48,306 bases of DNA, taken from Vogesella aquatica. Its GTDB lineage: Bacteria; Pseudomonadota; Gammaproteobacteria; Burkholderiales; Chromobacteriaceae. Position 1 is the stretch's first letter. The number at the start of each line of letters is the position of its first letter. The position numbers were made by a program, and so were the translations under genes. The stretch spans positions 1 through 48,306 of the forward strand of contig NZ_JAQQLF010000029.1 in the NCBI RefSeq assembly GCF_028548455.1, in the 5' to 3' direction. The notes beneath the pieces are model-generated. The model ran no database searches. It saw only the letters and a list, made by a program, of their open reading frames with translations, and was not told where the DNA came from. Below, one piece after another: positions 22,526 through 32,532 of this stretch.

Positions 22526-24439
22526 TTACTTCACTCCCGGCCCGGTCAGGCCATCAAAACCCAGCGACAGCAACATCTGCTGCTCGGCATCGGTACGCAC
22601 ACCCTCTGCCACCACGCCCAGGCCGATGTTATGGGCAATATTGCATACCCCTTTCAGGAAAGCCTGGTTGCCCGCCTCCTGATCAATCTGCTGCACAAAG
22701 CTGCCATCGATTTTCAGATAGTCGATACCCAGATCGTGCAGCTGTCCGATCAGGCTGAACTGTCGACCGAAGTGCTCGATACCGACCTTGCACGGCAAAT
22801 CAGCCAGCGCCAGGCACAGCACCCGGAAGCGCTCAAAGCGCTGCACGATGCCGACTTCTGCCATTTCCAGCCACAAGCGCCCGGCAGCTACACGATGGGT
22901 GCGAATCTGCCCTACCAGCTTGGCCACAAATTCGTCATCGGCCAGCGACTCTGCCGCCAGATTCACCGCAATACCGCGGCAAGCTGGCTCCGCAGCCAGC
23001 TGCTGTAGCGCCAGGGACACTGCCGCCAAATCCAGCGCCGCCACGCGGCGCGTGCGAATGGCCATCGGCATGAACTGGCCGGCAGGCAGCCACTCCTCCC
23101 CTTGCAGCAAGCGCAGTGGTGCTTCTTCATGTAGCATGCCGCCGCTGGCGTCACGCACGGCAAAGCGCACCAGCTTGAGCTGCCGCATGGCAATCGCTTC
23201 ATCCAGCACACTCCCCCAGCGGTCAGCCGTCATGGCCAGCGGCTTATTGAAATTCTCGTCAGCCAGCATCACGCGTACGCCGCCAGCCGCCTCTGACAAA
23301 GCCAGCGCGTTATCCAGCCGCGACATAATGTCGCGGATCGCATCCCCATCGCGCAGGTCAGTCGCGGCCATCGCCAGACATATATCTTGCGAGGCAAAAC
23401 TGCTCAACAACGCGCCAAGCTCGTCATGCAGGGCCTCCAGCCGGGCAGGTTCGGCCTGAGCACTACCCAGCAACAGGGCAAAATCAGCCCCGTTCAAGCG
23501 CGATGCCAAGCTTTCCAGACCAAAACGCTCATGATCCCGCAGCGCAGCACCGAACTGACTGAGCATTTCATCCGTCAATGGCCGCCCCAGTTTGGCATTC
23601 AGCTCCGCCAGGCCATCAATACGCATCAACAACAGCGTGCGCCCTTCCTTGTCACGCTCCCCCAGCTCGGCGCCCAGCCGGCCCATGAAATAGCCACGGT
23701 TCGCCAGGCCGGTAACGCTGTCGAAGTTGATCTGGCGACGTAGCGCTTCAAGCCGCACCGCCTCCTCTTCAAACATGGCCTTTACGCGCATCACCATGGC
23801 ATTCATGGCTTGGGCCAAACGGCCCATTTCCGGCCCATCCGGCTCCGGAATGGTAATGAAGCGGCGTTGGGTGATGGATTTGGCCTGGTTTACGACAGAT
23901 AACAGTTGCCGGCGGATGGTACTCACCCCCAGCGAACCGATAGCCCCCACGACCAAACCCGCCAGTAGCACCCAGAACGATACATTCAACGCGCCACGCC
24001 ACAAGGACTCGTAAGCGTAACCGGCTTCGCTTTCCACCTGGATATACCCTGCCTGCATCCAGCCACTGCTTACCATCGCGCGCGCAGGAGCCGGCACCAG
24101 GGTAAACACCTCGCGAAACCAGGCCGGCGTATCGCCCGCGCGCTGCGCGTTCTGGCGTAGCACCAGCGCCTTGCCCTTTGCATCTATCCAGCTGATCTGG
24201 CGGAAATGGCCTTGGTCGAATGCGGCATTGATCAGAGTCTCCCCCATCACAGGGTCGGCCTGATTCTGGGTAATGAGCATAGCCAGCGAGTTGGCCGCGT
24301 CCGCGCTTTGTGCGGCCAACTGCTGCTGCAAGTAGTCACGCGCATTGAACAAGTTGGCCGTCAGGCTGCCTGCGGCCGCCAGCACCACCGCTGCGATAAC
24401 CAGCATCCATAGCTGTTGAATCAAGGAAACGCGTTTCAT
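22526..24439 (-). CDS. lapD: LapD-type inner-membrane c-di-GMP receptor (degenerate GGDEF-EAL)
   Basis: About 637 aa from ATG 24439 (MKRVSLIQQLWMLV). A first membrane helix is followed by a periplasmic LapD/MoxY-type domain, a second helix (about 160-180), HAMP, GGDEF and EAL domains. The GGDEF site is changed to NGADF and the EAL motif region is degenerate, so it should be a receptor rather than an enzyme, as in Pseudomonas LapD. When bound to c-di-GMP the family sequesters the LapG protease. It starts 8 bp after lapG, so the pair is an operon. Confidence 0.9.
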   Translation of the reverse strand: MKRVSLIQQLWMLVIAAVVLAAAGSLTANLFNARDYLQQQLAAQSADAANSLAMLITQNQADPVMGETLINAAFDQGHFRQISWIDAKGKALVLRQNAQRAGDTPAWFREVFTLVPAPARAMVSSGWMQAGYIQVESEAGYAYESLWRGALNVSFWVLLAGLVVGAIGSLGVSTIRRQLLSVVNQAKSITQRRFITIPEPDGPEMGRLAQAMNAMVMRVKAMFEEEAVRLEALRRQINFDSVTGLANRGYFMGRLGAELGERDKEGRTLLLMRIDGLAELNAKLGRPLTDEMLSQFGAALRDHERFGLESLASRLNGADFALLLGSAQAEPARLEALHDELGALLSSFASQDICLAMAATDLRDGDAIRDIMSRLDNALALSEAAGGVRVMLADENFNKPLAMTADRWGSVLDEAIAMRQLKLVRFAVRDASGGMLHEEAPLRLLQGEEWLPAGQFMPMAIRTRRVAALDLAAVSLALQQLAAEPACRGIAVNLAAESLADDEFVAKLVGQIRTHRVAAGRLWLEMAEVGIVQRFERFRVLCLALADLPCKVGIEHFGRQFSLIGQLHDLGIDYLKIDGSFVQQIDQEAGNQAFLKGVCNIAHNIGLGVVAEGVRTDAEQQMLLSLGFDGLTGPGVK

Positions 24440-24447
24440 GCCATCTC

Positions 24448-25110
24448 TCAGGAAATAAAGCCTTCGGTTTTCATCTTGTCGATAAGCTGACGCCAACGGG
24501 TCAGCCTGTCTACACTAGAATTCGGCGTTGGGCCGCCCCCCACCCAAATACCATCCGCATTGAAGCTGAACACCGGCTGCAGGTCAGCCCGCTGCGATGC
24601 AGGCCGGATCGTGGTGATGAGGTTATCAAGAATGAGTGGCTCGGCTGCGGGGTCGGCATAGTAGGCCAGTACCATATGTGCCTGCGTTACCGTACTGGCA
24701 GCGCCACCGATACGAGCCTTCACGTAGGTCAGCCTCAGCTTTTGCGGTGCTACGCCCAGTTCGCGCAGGGTAAAATATTTGGCAATCGTATAATCTTCGC
24801 AATCGCCAGCACCGCGCGCCATACTTTCCAGAGGTGTTGCCCAGTAGTCCGCCTGCTTCCACAAATCCATATCGTCAACAAACTGGTAACGCTGATTGAA
24901 GAACTGGTTTACATCGCGCAGCATGCTTTGTTCGTTACTTTCTCGCCTGGCGGACAAAAGTAACTGCTGCCACTCCCGATATATACGGACAGCCTGCCCG
25001 CCATAAAGCTGTTGCACGCGCTCTAGCGGCATTTCAGCCACAGCCAGTGCTGCCAGCACCAGCCACACAGGCAGCCAGATGAAACGAGTAAACACCAAAG
25101 GTACGCCCAT
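24448..25110 (-). CDS. lapG: LapG-type periplasmic transglutaminase-like cysteine protease
   Basis: About 220 aa from ATG 25110. N-terminal signal-like helix (FIWLPVWLVLAALAVAEM), then the transglutaminase-like cysteine protease domain with catalytic Cys in GAGDCEDY, His in TQAHMVLAYY and Asp in LILDNL. The family cleaves the N-terminal retention module of giant RTX adhesins when c-di-GMP is low. No such adhesin lies in this window. Divergent from the TolC-OmpA fusion, which probably exports the adhesin. Confidence 0.9.
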   Translation of the reverse strand: MGVPLVFTRFIWLPVWLVLAALAVAEMPLERVQQLYGGQAVRIYREWQQLLLSARRESNEQSMLRDVNQFFNQRYQFVDDMDLWKQADYWATPLESMARGAGDCEDYTIAKYFTLRELGVAPQKLRLTYVKARIGGAASTVTQAHMVLAYYADPAAEPLILDNLITTIRPASQRADLQPVFSFNADGIWVGGGPTPNSSVDRLTRWRQLIDKMKTEGFIS

Positions 25111-25197
25111 AGACTGGTTCCGCTGGATGGCTATAAATGCATCCGTCTTATCACGCAACAAGCGTATAGCAAGCCTGCACATTTTGCTACGTTTAGC

Positions 25198-25313
25198 TTG
25201 ACACTTTAGCATTCACTTCCGAAAATACAGCACATAAAGCTTTTATTTAAAATACTTAGAACTGCTGCTTAATAATAAACTGTTCAATCATCACAGTATT
25301 CTATGAGGCTCAC
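25198..25313. promoter_or_regulatory. AT-rich divergent intergenic region, lapG / tolC-like
   Basis: The region is much AT-richer than its neighbours. A TTGACA at 25198-25203 faces the tolC-like gene with a weak GAAAAT 17 bp on. It must hold promoters for both directions. No clear operator was recognised. Confidence 0.4.
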
Positions 25314-27254
25314 ATGAACTTCCGCCCGAAACGCATCTTTGGCAGTACGCTTATCGCCTTGCTGGCACTTTCGCTACCTATGGCCAGCCACGCCCTGGAG
25401 CTGAAAGACACCATTGAGCAAACCCTGAAGAACAATGCGGAAGTTCGCATGAAGTGGCACACATTCCGCGCCAGCCTCGAGGAACGCGGCATTGCCGAGG
25501 CCGGATTCAAACCAACAGTTGACCTGAGCTACGCCACAGCCCGCGAGAAGAACAAAGTCCCCACCACCACTGGCGGTACCAGCACTAGCAGCTTCACTCG
25601 TCATGGCTACAACCTGGCCTTGAGCCAGAACATCTTTGCCGGCTTCATAACTACCAACCAGGTAAAACAGCTGGACTATACCAGTCGTGCCCGCTACTTC
25701 GAATATCTGGCCGCCGCCGAGCAACAGGGCCTGGAGTCGGTACGCGCCTTCGTTGACGTCGTTCGCTACAGCAAACTGGTCAACATAGCAGAAGAAAACT
25801 ATGCCATCCACAAAGGCATCTACGAACAGATCCTGCAGCGCGTGACCCAGGGTGTAGGTCGCCGTGTCGACCTGGAACAGATTGCCGGCCGGCTTGCACT
25901 GGCAGAGTCCAACCTGGTAAACGAGCTGTCCAATCTGAATGATGTATCCGCTCGCTATGCACGTATCACCGGCGAAGTACCGGCAAACGAGCTACAACTG
26001 CCAGCGCTGAATCTGGGCCTGATCCCTGCTGCCAATGACCTGATGGTACTGGCTGACAAAAGCAACCCGTCGCTGCAAGCTGCTCGCGCCTTTTACCGCG
26101 CAGCCGAGGCAGAAATTGATGTACGCCGTGGCGCCTTCTCGCCTACGCTTGACCTGCGCGCCAACAAGGCAGCCACTACCAACAAGGACGGTGTAAAAGG
26201 TCGCACCAACGAGCAAGCTGTCGAACTGGCCGTCAATCTGAACCTGTACCGCGGCGGGGCAGACCGGGCTCGTCTGGCTTCAGCTACCGAGCGCCGTGAC
26301 GAAGCCGAAGCACTAGGCGTAAAAGCCTGCCGCGACATGCGTCAGCAGGTTTCTATTGCTTATAACGACTCGGTACGTATCAGCAGCCAACTGGAATCAC
26401 TGCGTCAGCATCAGCTTTCTACAGAAAAAGCGCGTGACGCCTACCGCAAGCAGTTTGATATCGGCCAGCGCACGCTGCTGGATATGCTGGATAGTGAAAA
26501 CGAGCTGTTCGAGTCGCGCCGCGAACTGTTGAATGCAGAGCTGAACCAGCAACTGGCCACCTACCGCGTACTGGGAGAATCTGGCCGCCTGATGGAAGTC
26601 ATGCAGCTGAAGCCCAAAGACGATGGCGGAAACAATGATAGCGATCTGACAGCCCCAAGCTGCCCGACCAGCTACGTAGCACCAATACCACTAGATGCCA
26701 GCAAGATCCCCGCCCGCTCGTTCAATAGTGGTGCAGAGCTGGCACCCATCGTTGCCAACACCACGCCGGTCTCCCCTTCTCGCGACATTACTGTCAACCT
26801 GCAAGTGCAGTTTGACCTGAACTCTGCCAAGATCCGCGCAGAAAGCCTGCCAATGCTTGACCAGCTAGCTAGCACGCTACAAATGCCGCAGCTGGCCCAG
26901 AAACGCTTCCTGGTAGAAGGCCATACCGACAGCACAGGCAACGCGGCATCCAACCTGGCCCTGTCACAGCAACGGGCGCAAAGCGTACAAGCCTATCTGG
27001 TAAGCCGTGGCATACCAGCCAGCCGCATGGATAGCGTTGGCCGCGGCAGTACGCAGCCGCTGCCAAACAAAGCCGCCAATGACCCGCAAAACCGCCGCGT
27101 AGCCGTGGTTATGCAAGAGACAGCTGCCCGCCAAGCTACGGCACCGGTACCGGTGCCGGCAAATGCTGCACGTACTGCGCCGGCAGCTGCTGGCAAATCA
27201 GGCGCCGCACCGCTCATCCGCCGCGCAGCACCTGCGACCTCGACTACCAAGTAA
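25314..27254 (+). CDS. TolC-family outer-membrane channel fused to an OmpA peptidoglycan-binding domain
   Basis: 646 aa. Signal peptide (STLIALLALSLPMASHALEL), then a TolC/LapE-type domain in two repeats (about residues 26-430; QTLKNNAEVRMKWHTF, IAYNDSVRISSQ, FDIGQRTLLDMLDSENELFESRRELL). A C-terminal OmpA domain (about 490-600) has FDLNSAKIRAESLPMLDQLA, EGHTDSTGNAASNLALSQQRA and NRRVAVVM. An Ala/Pro-rich tail ends it. TolC proteins are usually about 430-480 aa without OmpA. The fusion should tether a type I secretion exit duct to the cell wall. The context with lapG/lapD suggests adhesin export. Confidence 0.88.
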   Translation: MNFRPKRIFGSTLIALLALSLPMASHALELKDTIEQTLKNNAEVRMKWHTFRASLEERGIAEAGFKPTVDLSYATAREKNKVPTTTGGTSTSSFTRHGYNLALSQNIFAGFITTNQVKQLDYTSRARYFEYLAAAEQQGLESVRAFVDVVRYSKLVNIAEENYAIHKGIYEQILQRVTQGVGRRVDLEQIAGRLALAESNLVNELSNLNDVSARYARITGEVPANELQLPALNLGLIPAANDLMVLADKSNPSLQAARAFYRAAEAEIDVRRGAFSPTLDLRANKAATTNKDGVKGRTNEQAVELAVNLNLYRGGADRARLASATERRDEAEALGVKACRDMRQQVSIAYNDSVRISSQLESLRQHQLSTEKARDAYRKQFDIGQRTLLDMLDSENELFESRRELLNAELNQQLATYRVLGESGRLMEVMQLKPKDDGGNNDSDLTAPSCPTSYVAPIPLDASKIPARSFNSGAELAPIVANTTPVSPSRDITVNLQVQFDLNSAKIRAESLPMLDQLASTLQMPQLAQKRFLVEGHTDSTGNAASNLALSQQRAQSVQAYLVSRGIPASRMDSVGRGSTQPLPNKAANDPQNRRVAVVMQETAARQATAPVPVPANAARTAPAAAGKSGAAPLIRRAAPATSTTK

Positions 27255-27270
27255 GCCTGCTGCAACCCCC

Positions 27271-27298
27271 AAAGCCCGCACACTGCTGCGGGCTTTTT
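27271..27298 (+). terminator. terminator after the TolC-OmpA fusion gene
   Basis: AAAGCCCGCA and TGCGGGCTTTTT form a hairpin with T run 17 bp after the stop. Confidence 0.85.
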
Positions 27299-27444
27299 CA
27301 TTTACCACCTTGCCATAAACAAAACAGCGCTGGCCATACCGTGTAGCCATCGACACACACAAACTCTCAAAAAGAAGCGCCTGTGGATACGACCATCAGG
27401 AGCTTCTTGCCAATCCGCGACCCTCATCGCGACTGGACTGTTGC

Positions 27445-29076
27445 CTACACCTGAAAACGTGTAATGCTATGGTCTAGTTCTTGTGACTGCTGCTTCAGGC
27501 CACCAGACAAACTGCTAGCTTCCGCCACCGCCAAGCGCGTCTGGTCATTCATCTGCGCGATCTGCTCCATATTCTGGGCGATATCCTGGCTCGCCACCCG
27601 CTGTTCCTGAATCGCCTGCACCATCTGCGCGACCTTTTCTTGCGCATAAATAGACGACTGGAAGATCTGCTGCAGAGACTGGGCAACCTTCCCTGTACCC
27701 TCCACGCCGCTTTCCACCAGCGTGTTAGCCTGCTGCATATTGTGGAACGCTTGCTGCGTATCGTGCTGCACACCGGCAATTCGGCTGGAAATCTCGGTGG
27801 TTGCCTGGCTGGTACGCTCGGCTAGCTTACGCACTTCATCTGCCACCACTGCAAAGCCACGCCCAGTCTCCCCAGCACGCGCCGCCTCGATTGCCGCATT
27901 CAGCGCCAACAGGTTAGTTTGGTCGGCGATCTCGCGAATCACGCTTACGATATTGCCAATCTCGCTAGAACGCTGGTTCAGGCTGTCGATCGTGCCAGAC
28001 GTACGGCCAATGCTCTGGGCAATATGCTGTATCTGGTTTGCCGCTGTCTGCGCTATATCACTGCCGGCACGGGCATCACTCGCAGTCTGGCGAGTCTGTT
28101 GTTCCACGCCCTCTGCATTATCAGCCAGCACACTCACACTCACCGTCAACTGCTCTACCGCCGCGGCACTGGCCGCTGCAGCATTAGACTGGTTTATCGC
28201 TGCGTCATGAATGGCATGACTCACGCCAGACAGCTGCTCGGACGCACCAACCAGTTTGGCAGAGTGCGTGTGCGACTCGCGAATCAACGCTCGTACAGTC
28301 ACAATCAGATGGTTCAGCGCCTGCCCGGTACGGCCAAGCTCGTTACGACCATAGTCCGGAATGGTGACAGACAGATTCTTGCTACTGGCCAGTTGCTCTG
28401 CCAATAGCGTTATCTCGCTCAATGGCCGGCGAATCGACAAAGAAATCACGACAGCCGCCCCCACCGCCGCCAACAATGCCAGCGTGCTTAGCCCCAGCAG
28501 CAAGCTGCGCGATGCGCTGATATCCGCCTGCACCGCCTGCTGACTGGCCTGAGCATGTTGCCCCGCATTCTCAACCAGCGTACGAGTGGTATTCTCCATA
28601 CCCCGCACCGCCTCCTTCACTGGTTCCAGCGCCTTATTGCCATCTTGTGGTGTGGCCAGGCTGCCTGCCTCGATCTGGCCAGCCACACTTTTCAAGCCAC
28701 CCTCATAACGCTCCATGGCAGCCAACAACGACTTGATGGACTCTTGCTCGGCACTGCTGGCCAAGGCATCCGCCTCTTGCAGATGTTTGCGCACCTTGGC
28801 TACGCTATCAAGCCACTTATCCAGGTACTCTTTCCGTTTTTCCACACTCTGGATATTCAGCAGCAAGTCTTTTTCATAGCGCCGCAAATTACCTACTTCA
28901 GACCTGACAGACTGGATATGCTGGCTAAAAGCCAAGCTACGATTTACCAGATCATCCAGACTGCTCCCCGCTCGCCCCAATGCCACAAGACTGCTACCCA
29001 CAATCAATAGCAAAACCATTAGCATGAACGCAAAGCCCACACTGATGCGCGCTGTTACAGTGACATTCTTCAACAT
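27445..29076 (-). CDS. methyl-accepting chemotaxis protein
   Basis: About 543 aa from ATG 29076, preceded by AAGGAGAG. Two membrane helices (about residues 10-33 and 190-212) bracket a periplasmic four-helix-bundle sensor. HAMP follows, and the signalling hairpin carries [20 protein letters not shown] with the adjacent [18 protein letters not shown]. The ligand is unknown. No che genes are nearby. Confidence 0.93.
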   Translation of the reverse strand: MLKNVTVTARISVGFAFMLMVLLLIVGSSLVALGRAGSSLDDLVNRSLAFSQHIQSVRSEVGNLRRYEKDLLLNIQSVEKRKEYLDKWLDSVAKVRKHLQEADALASSAEQESIKSLLAAMERYEGGLKSVAGQIEAGSLATPQDGNKALEPVKEAVRGMENTTRTLVENAGQHAQASQQAVQADISASRSLLLGLSTLALLAAVGAAVVISLSIRRPLSEITLLAEQLASSKNLSVTIPDYGRNELGRTGQALNHLIVTVRALIRESHTHSAKLVGASEQLSGVSHAIHDAAINQSNAAAASAAAVEQLTVSVSVLADNAEGVEQQTRQTASDARAGSDIAQTAANQIQHIAQSIGRTSGTIDSLNQRSSEIGNIVSVIREIADQTNLLALNAAIEAARAGETGRGFAVVADEVRKLAERTSQATTEISSRIAGVQHDTQQAFHNMQQANTLVESGVEGTGKVAQSLQQIFQSSIYAQEKVAQMVQAIQEQRVASQDIAQNMEQIAQMNDQTRLAVAEASSLSGGLKQQSQELDHSITRFQV

Positions 29077-29111
29077 TGCTCTCTCCTTATTCACACTCAT
29101 GAACAGCGGCA

Positions 29112-29885
29112 TCACCTGCCCAGGCACAGCGCCGGCACGACCCTGCACACATTCTGATAAGTAGCATGCGCTACAGCGTCTAGCGGCAAACCACGTAACT
29201 CGGCCAATACCGCAGCAATGCGGGGAAGATTCTCAGGGTCATTAGGCTGCCCTTGCGCCCACTCCGGGGCCATATCCGGACCATCTGTTTCCAATACCAA
29301 CGCCGACAGTGGCAGGGTGGCCGCCAACCGCCGTATCCGCTGCGACCCCTGATATGTCATCGCCCCACCAAATCCCAGGCAGAAGCCCAAATCTATAAAA
29401 GCTTCGGCTTGCTGGACACTGCCATTAAATGCATGTACCAGCCCCCCACGTACTCGCACTTGGCGCAAACACTTCAAAACACGATCTTGTGAGCGTCGTA
29501 CATGCAGGATTACCGGCAAGTCAAATCGTCGCGCCAATTTGAGCTGGGCAAGCAGCAATGCCTCCTGTCGCGCGGGGTCCAGCCCTGGCACATAAAAATC
29601 CAGCCCGCACTCGCCCACCGCGATGGCCTTACCCTGTGACAGATAGTTCTCCAGCACGGCCAGGTGCTCATCCTCGTGCCTGTCCAGGTAAAGCGGGTGC
29701 AAACCGAGTGCCACATCCAGGCCAAACTGGTCTGCTACCGCGATAGCACGATCAAAAGTGCTGCACGACACCGCAGGTACGATCGCATGCACCACCCCTG
29801 CCGCCTGAGCACGCGCCCAGCGCTGAGCTGTATCTGCGGCAAATTCGGGCGCATCAAAGTGCAAGTGGGTATCAACAAGTGACAT
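29112..29885 (-). CDS. TatD-family metal-dependent hydrolase (YjjV-like)
   Basis: 257 aa. Metal ligands are visible in DTHLHFD at residues 5-11, VGECGLDF near 90, HVRRSQ near 128 and ETDGPDM near 205. The family includes 3'-5' exonucleases and D-aminoacyl-tRNA deacylase-like hydrolases. Same strand as the chemotaxis receptor, 36 bp upstream of its likely start. The native chromosomal neighbour left of the tRNA-Leu site. Confidence 0.9.
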   Translation of the reverse strand: MSLVDTHLHFDAPEFAADTAQRWARAQAAGVVHAIVPAVSCSTFDRAIAVADQFGLDVALGLHPLYLDRHEDEHLAVLENYLSQGKAIAVGECGLDFYVPGLDPARQEALLLAQLKLARRFDLPVILHVRRSQDRVLKCLRQVRVRGGLVHAFNGSVQQAEAFIDLGFCLGFGGAMTYQGSQRIRRLAATLPLSALVLETDGPDMAPEWAQGQPNDPENLPRIAAVLAELRGLPLDAVAHATYQNVCRVVPALCLGR

Positions 29886-30535
29886 AAATTTGCAATATTA
29901 AAGAGGGCGGCGGAGTACAAGCCAAACAGTTAACAGTGTAGACCACGCATGCAATTTTCCACCTTGATATCGATAATTTTCAAAGAGATATACCTCTACT
30001 TTTAAAAAAACTTATATGAATAATTAAATGAAACAAAATCTTCAAATTACTCATTTTGATTTTCCTACTTCCGGCAGAATGCTAAAAAATCATTGTCATA
30101 GGCGAATCATCTGAAAACATAGGAAACAGCACAGGCCGCACAATGCACTCCTTATCGCACCTTGGCTGGATTTACCCTGTCTCCCTGGCAAGCAGCCCTA
30201 CCATGCCGGCCAACAACACACGGACCAAGCTATAAACTACCGCTTGTCACCTGGGCATAAAGCGTAGACCAGCCAAGCCCGCAACAGCACAAACAACAAA
30301 GCCAGCTCTCCGGCTGGCTCTGGACGCCCTATGGCGGTGTGCCACGTAGGATAATGCCGGCGTTCTCCTCATGACTGGAAACAATCACAGGCCGTGATCA
30401 GCGCAAGACAGCTGAGATCTGGCAATAGTGTGCTCTTTGGCGGTGTACTCTTTTTGCCTGCTGGGCTGACGCACCACAAAGGATAGCGGGCAGGGTGTGT
30501 ATCTTTGAGATAGGGCACCAAAAAAGTACACGAAA
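29886..30535. other. gene-free flank left of the element, with traces of an earlier insertion
   Basis: AT-rich up to about 30100. It then contains one degenerate copy of the cassette RNA repeat (listed separately) and, at 30515-30545, GTACAC direct repeats in the place where the resident element's right end has TATACAC arm sites. No convincing coding ORF. It probably contains debris of a previous related element at the same tRNA gene. Confidence 0.45.
30291..30353 (-). ncRNA. degenerate copy of the cassette RNA (copy R1), outside the element
   Basis: The terminator hairpin AGCCAGC / GCTGGCT, the linker GCGTCCAGAG and a -10 word TATCCT (30348-30353 in complement) align with the cassettes at 39478-39780. 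No -35 TTGAC is present, so the promoter is probably lost. It lies on the chromosomal side of the left attachment repeat. Confidence 0.45.
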
Positions 30536-30579
30536 TGGTACACAAAACGGCGGATGCGGCTGGATGCAGCCAGACGGTG

Positions 30580-30669
30580 CAGGACAACAAAAAACCCGCA
30601 GAGCCTTGTGCTGTGCGGGTTTCATGGACTGCTTGGGATGTTGCTGGACTTTCTCGTGGTGCCGGGGCC
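30580..30669. repeat. left attachment repeat (attL) with the displaced tRNA-Leu 3' end
   Basis: Matches 44372-44462 with one substitution and one single-base gap. It includes the tRNA-Leu terminator and 30657-30669, TGGTGCCGGGGCC, which is the complement of the tRNA 3' end with one base missing. Weaker similarity continues leftward to about 30539. Confidence 0.85.
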
Positions 30670-30728
30670 TCTATCGAAGTATACCCTGAAAGCCTTTCCA
30701 GACAAGCATTCTTGCTTCGTGAAAAACA

Positions 30729-30753
30729 AATCTATACACAATTCTATACACAC
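30729..30753. promoter_or_regulatory. integrase arm-type sites, left end (two copies)
   Basis: Two direct copies of TCTATACACA at about 13-bp spacing. The same word recurs at the right end and before the integrase start. Confidence 0.5.
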
Positions 30754-31460
30754 ATTGGCAACGCTGGGCCGTGCTGGGTGCTTATCACCGGCTGCAGCAG
30801 CGTCAAATCCAGCGCCACCAGGTTGCAGCCTGACGGGCTACGCTTCCCGCCCTGCCAGCCCTGACAACGCACCGATCTAGCCACGCTTGCCGAAAAAACG
30901 CACCGCCTCCGATTCATGGCCGGATATGCCGAGCATTCTTAACCCCCCCTCCCTTGAAAAAAACTCGCCATAAAAATGCGTGGCTAGGCACGCGGTCTTT
31001 GGCAGTGGCCGCCAGACTTTGACCCACCCCCCACCCTGCCCGAGTTTCCGGCCAGGCTGGCCAGTGCAGCCGGGCAAGTCATACGATCAAATACACCGAC
31101 TTCTTTTTTGTCCAACAGCCACCCGATATCGCAACCTAGCCCCAGTCGTAGACCCCCCCCTATGATTTTTCACCGTGGGAAACGGTAGTGTTAGGCACGC
31201 GGTGTAACAGCACCGCATCGGATAAAAGAAACCAGACCCCCTGCCCACCATAAACCATTTAATTACAAATCGATTGCTTAACGGCTAGTTAATTAAGTTA
31301 GCCCCCATGGGCTGTGCCTGCCGCGCCACGACGGCCCGAACACCCGTAAGGGCCCGGGGGTCTGGGGAGGACCCGCGCCCACCGGGGTGCAAGGTGTCAC
31401 GCTGCAAGCACGCGCCGGCCATACTGACGGGCGCATTCCCGACCCCACCAAAAAAGCATA

Positions 31461-31552
31461 GTGACAGTAGTGACATAGAACCACCCTTGTAAAATAAGGC
31501 GCTCAAGCCGACACCACGTAGTGACAAAACGCCGTGTCACTATGGTGACGCG
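31461..31552. repeat. left copy of the mirrored end module
   Basis: GTGACAGTAGTGACATAG (31461-31478), TAGTGACA (near 31519) and TGTCACTATGGTGACGCG (31535-31552). The complement of the same three sites, in reversed order and at the same distances, lies at 44065-44156. Confidence 0.8.
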
Positions 31553-31756
31553 TTAAGTAGCTTAACTACCGCCCAGCACCGGCAAGCCGAAACAACAGCA
31601 GACAGGGGGCGAACCCTCAAGCACGACCAAGGCAAAGCCACCGGGTAGAAACGCAGCCACGAGACCAACGCGGCCCCTACCAACGCTCGGACGATTAGTA
31701 ACAATATCAAGCAAATACCCGCTTAATGTCACCACCGCAGCGCATCAGCCGACCAT

Positions 31757-31892
31757 GCCAGCCACCACCACAGGGCACCAGCCCGGCCACGCCAACCACC
31801 ACCACAGGGCACCAGCCCGGCCACGCCAACCACCACCACAGGGCACCAGCGCGACCACACCAGCTAGTACCACAGGGCAACAGCCCAGCCAC
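31757..31892. repeat. tandem array of four 34-bp units
   Basis: Units begin at 31757, 31791, 31825 and 31859. Units 1-2 differ by one base; unit 4 is diverged. A fifth, degenerate 35-bp unit follows. The period is not a multiple of three and no reading frame follows it, so it is unlikely to encode a protein repeat. It lies downstream of the replication gene and could be iteron-like. Confidence 0.75.
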
Positions 31893-32034
31893 GCCGGCAA
31901 AGCCAGCAGGGAGCGCGGCGCAGCCACACCGGCCAGCACCACAAAGCAGGGTAATGGCCAGGTGATAATCAGCAGGCTGCACAACGTAAAACCGCCACCT
32001 GTCACGGTGGCGGCTCAACGTAGCATCGGCTTGG

Positions 32035-32532
32035 CTAGCCCGGCACTGACAGCGCACCAGGTACGGGGTACACACCTTGAACGGCATCTCCATATTGAGA
32101 ACGCGCCCAAGCCAAGGCCGCAGCCTGCGGCGCGGGTGGCAAGCAGCCCCACCACACCAGCCGGCCCGCTCCAAGCTGCACACGCCATAGCCAGCAGCGG
32201 CCAACCTTCACACCGGGCAATGGCATAAAGCGCCGGCATAGCGCGGCCTCTTCATGCCCGGGCACACCAGCCAGCACAGTGCAGTGCCCTTGCTGCAGCG
32301 ACGTGCAGCCAAGGCACGGCAAGGGCAGCCGTCCTGCAGCATCACGCTGGCCTCCCTGCATTTCCTGCGGATAGTCACCACACCAGGGCAGGGCCAACGG
32401 GTCTGCCGGCGCTACGGCAGGGGCACCAGCAAAAACCGCCACGGGTTCAGGGTGGCGGCTTGCGGGTGGTGACGTGTCGGGGCTGGGCGGCTGGCTCTCT
32501 ATGCCTGCAAACCACTGTGCTAGGTTACTCAT
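32035..32532 (-). CDS. conserved-type hypothetical protein after the primase gene
   Basis: 165 aa, overlapping the end of the primase gene by ATGA, so it is the last gene of the operon. A Pro-rich N-terminus (about 1-45) is followed by a region with clustered cysteines (LPCLGCTSL, then GHCTVL and ALCRRFM) that may bind metal. No family recognised. The coupling suggests an accessory role in the element's replication. Confidence 0.55.
   Translation of the reverse strand: MSNLAQWFAGIESQPPSPDTSPPASRHPEPVAVFAGAPAVAPADPLALPWCGDYPQEMQGGQRDAAGRLPLPCLGCTSLQQGHCTVLAGVPGHEEAALCRRFMPLPGVKVGRCWLWRVQLGAGRLVWWGCLPPAPQAAALAWARSQYGDAVQGVYPVPGALSVPG

Larger units (their letters stand above)
30670..32034. other. 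left end of the element, non-coding
   Basis: About 1.36 kb with several short ORFs in all frames but none with a recognisable product. It holds integrase arm-type sites (30729-30753), the left mirrored module (31461-31552), an AT-rich patch at 31255-31300, and a 34-bp tandem repeat array (31757-31892). A 12-bp word TAGGCACGCGGT occurs near 30984 and 31192. Probably a regulatory or replication region. Confidence 0.5.

Noticed and set aside
31757-31892. CRISPR array
   Set aside because: Units are contiguous without unique spacers and no cas gene is present.
31707-32204. 165-codon minus-strand ORF over the 34-bp repeats
   Set aside because: Trp/Gly/Cys-rich translation of repeats in a frame that overlaps the 165-aa operon gene; no ribosome site or family.
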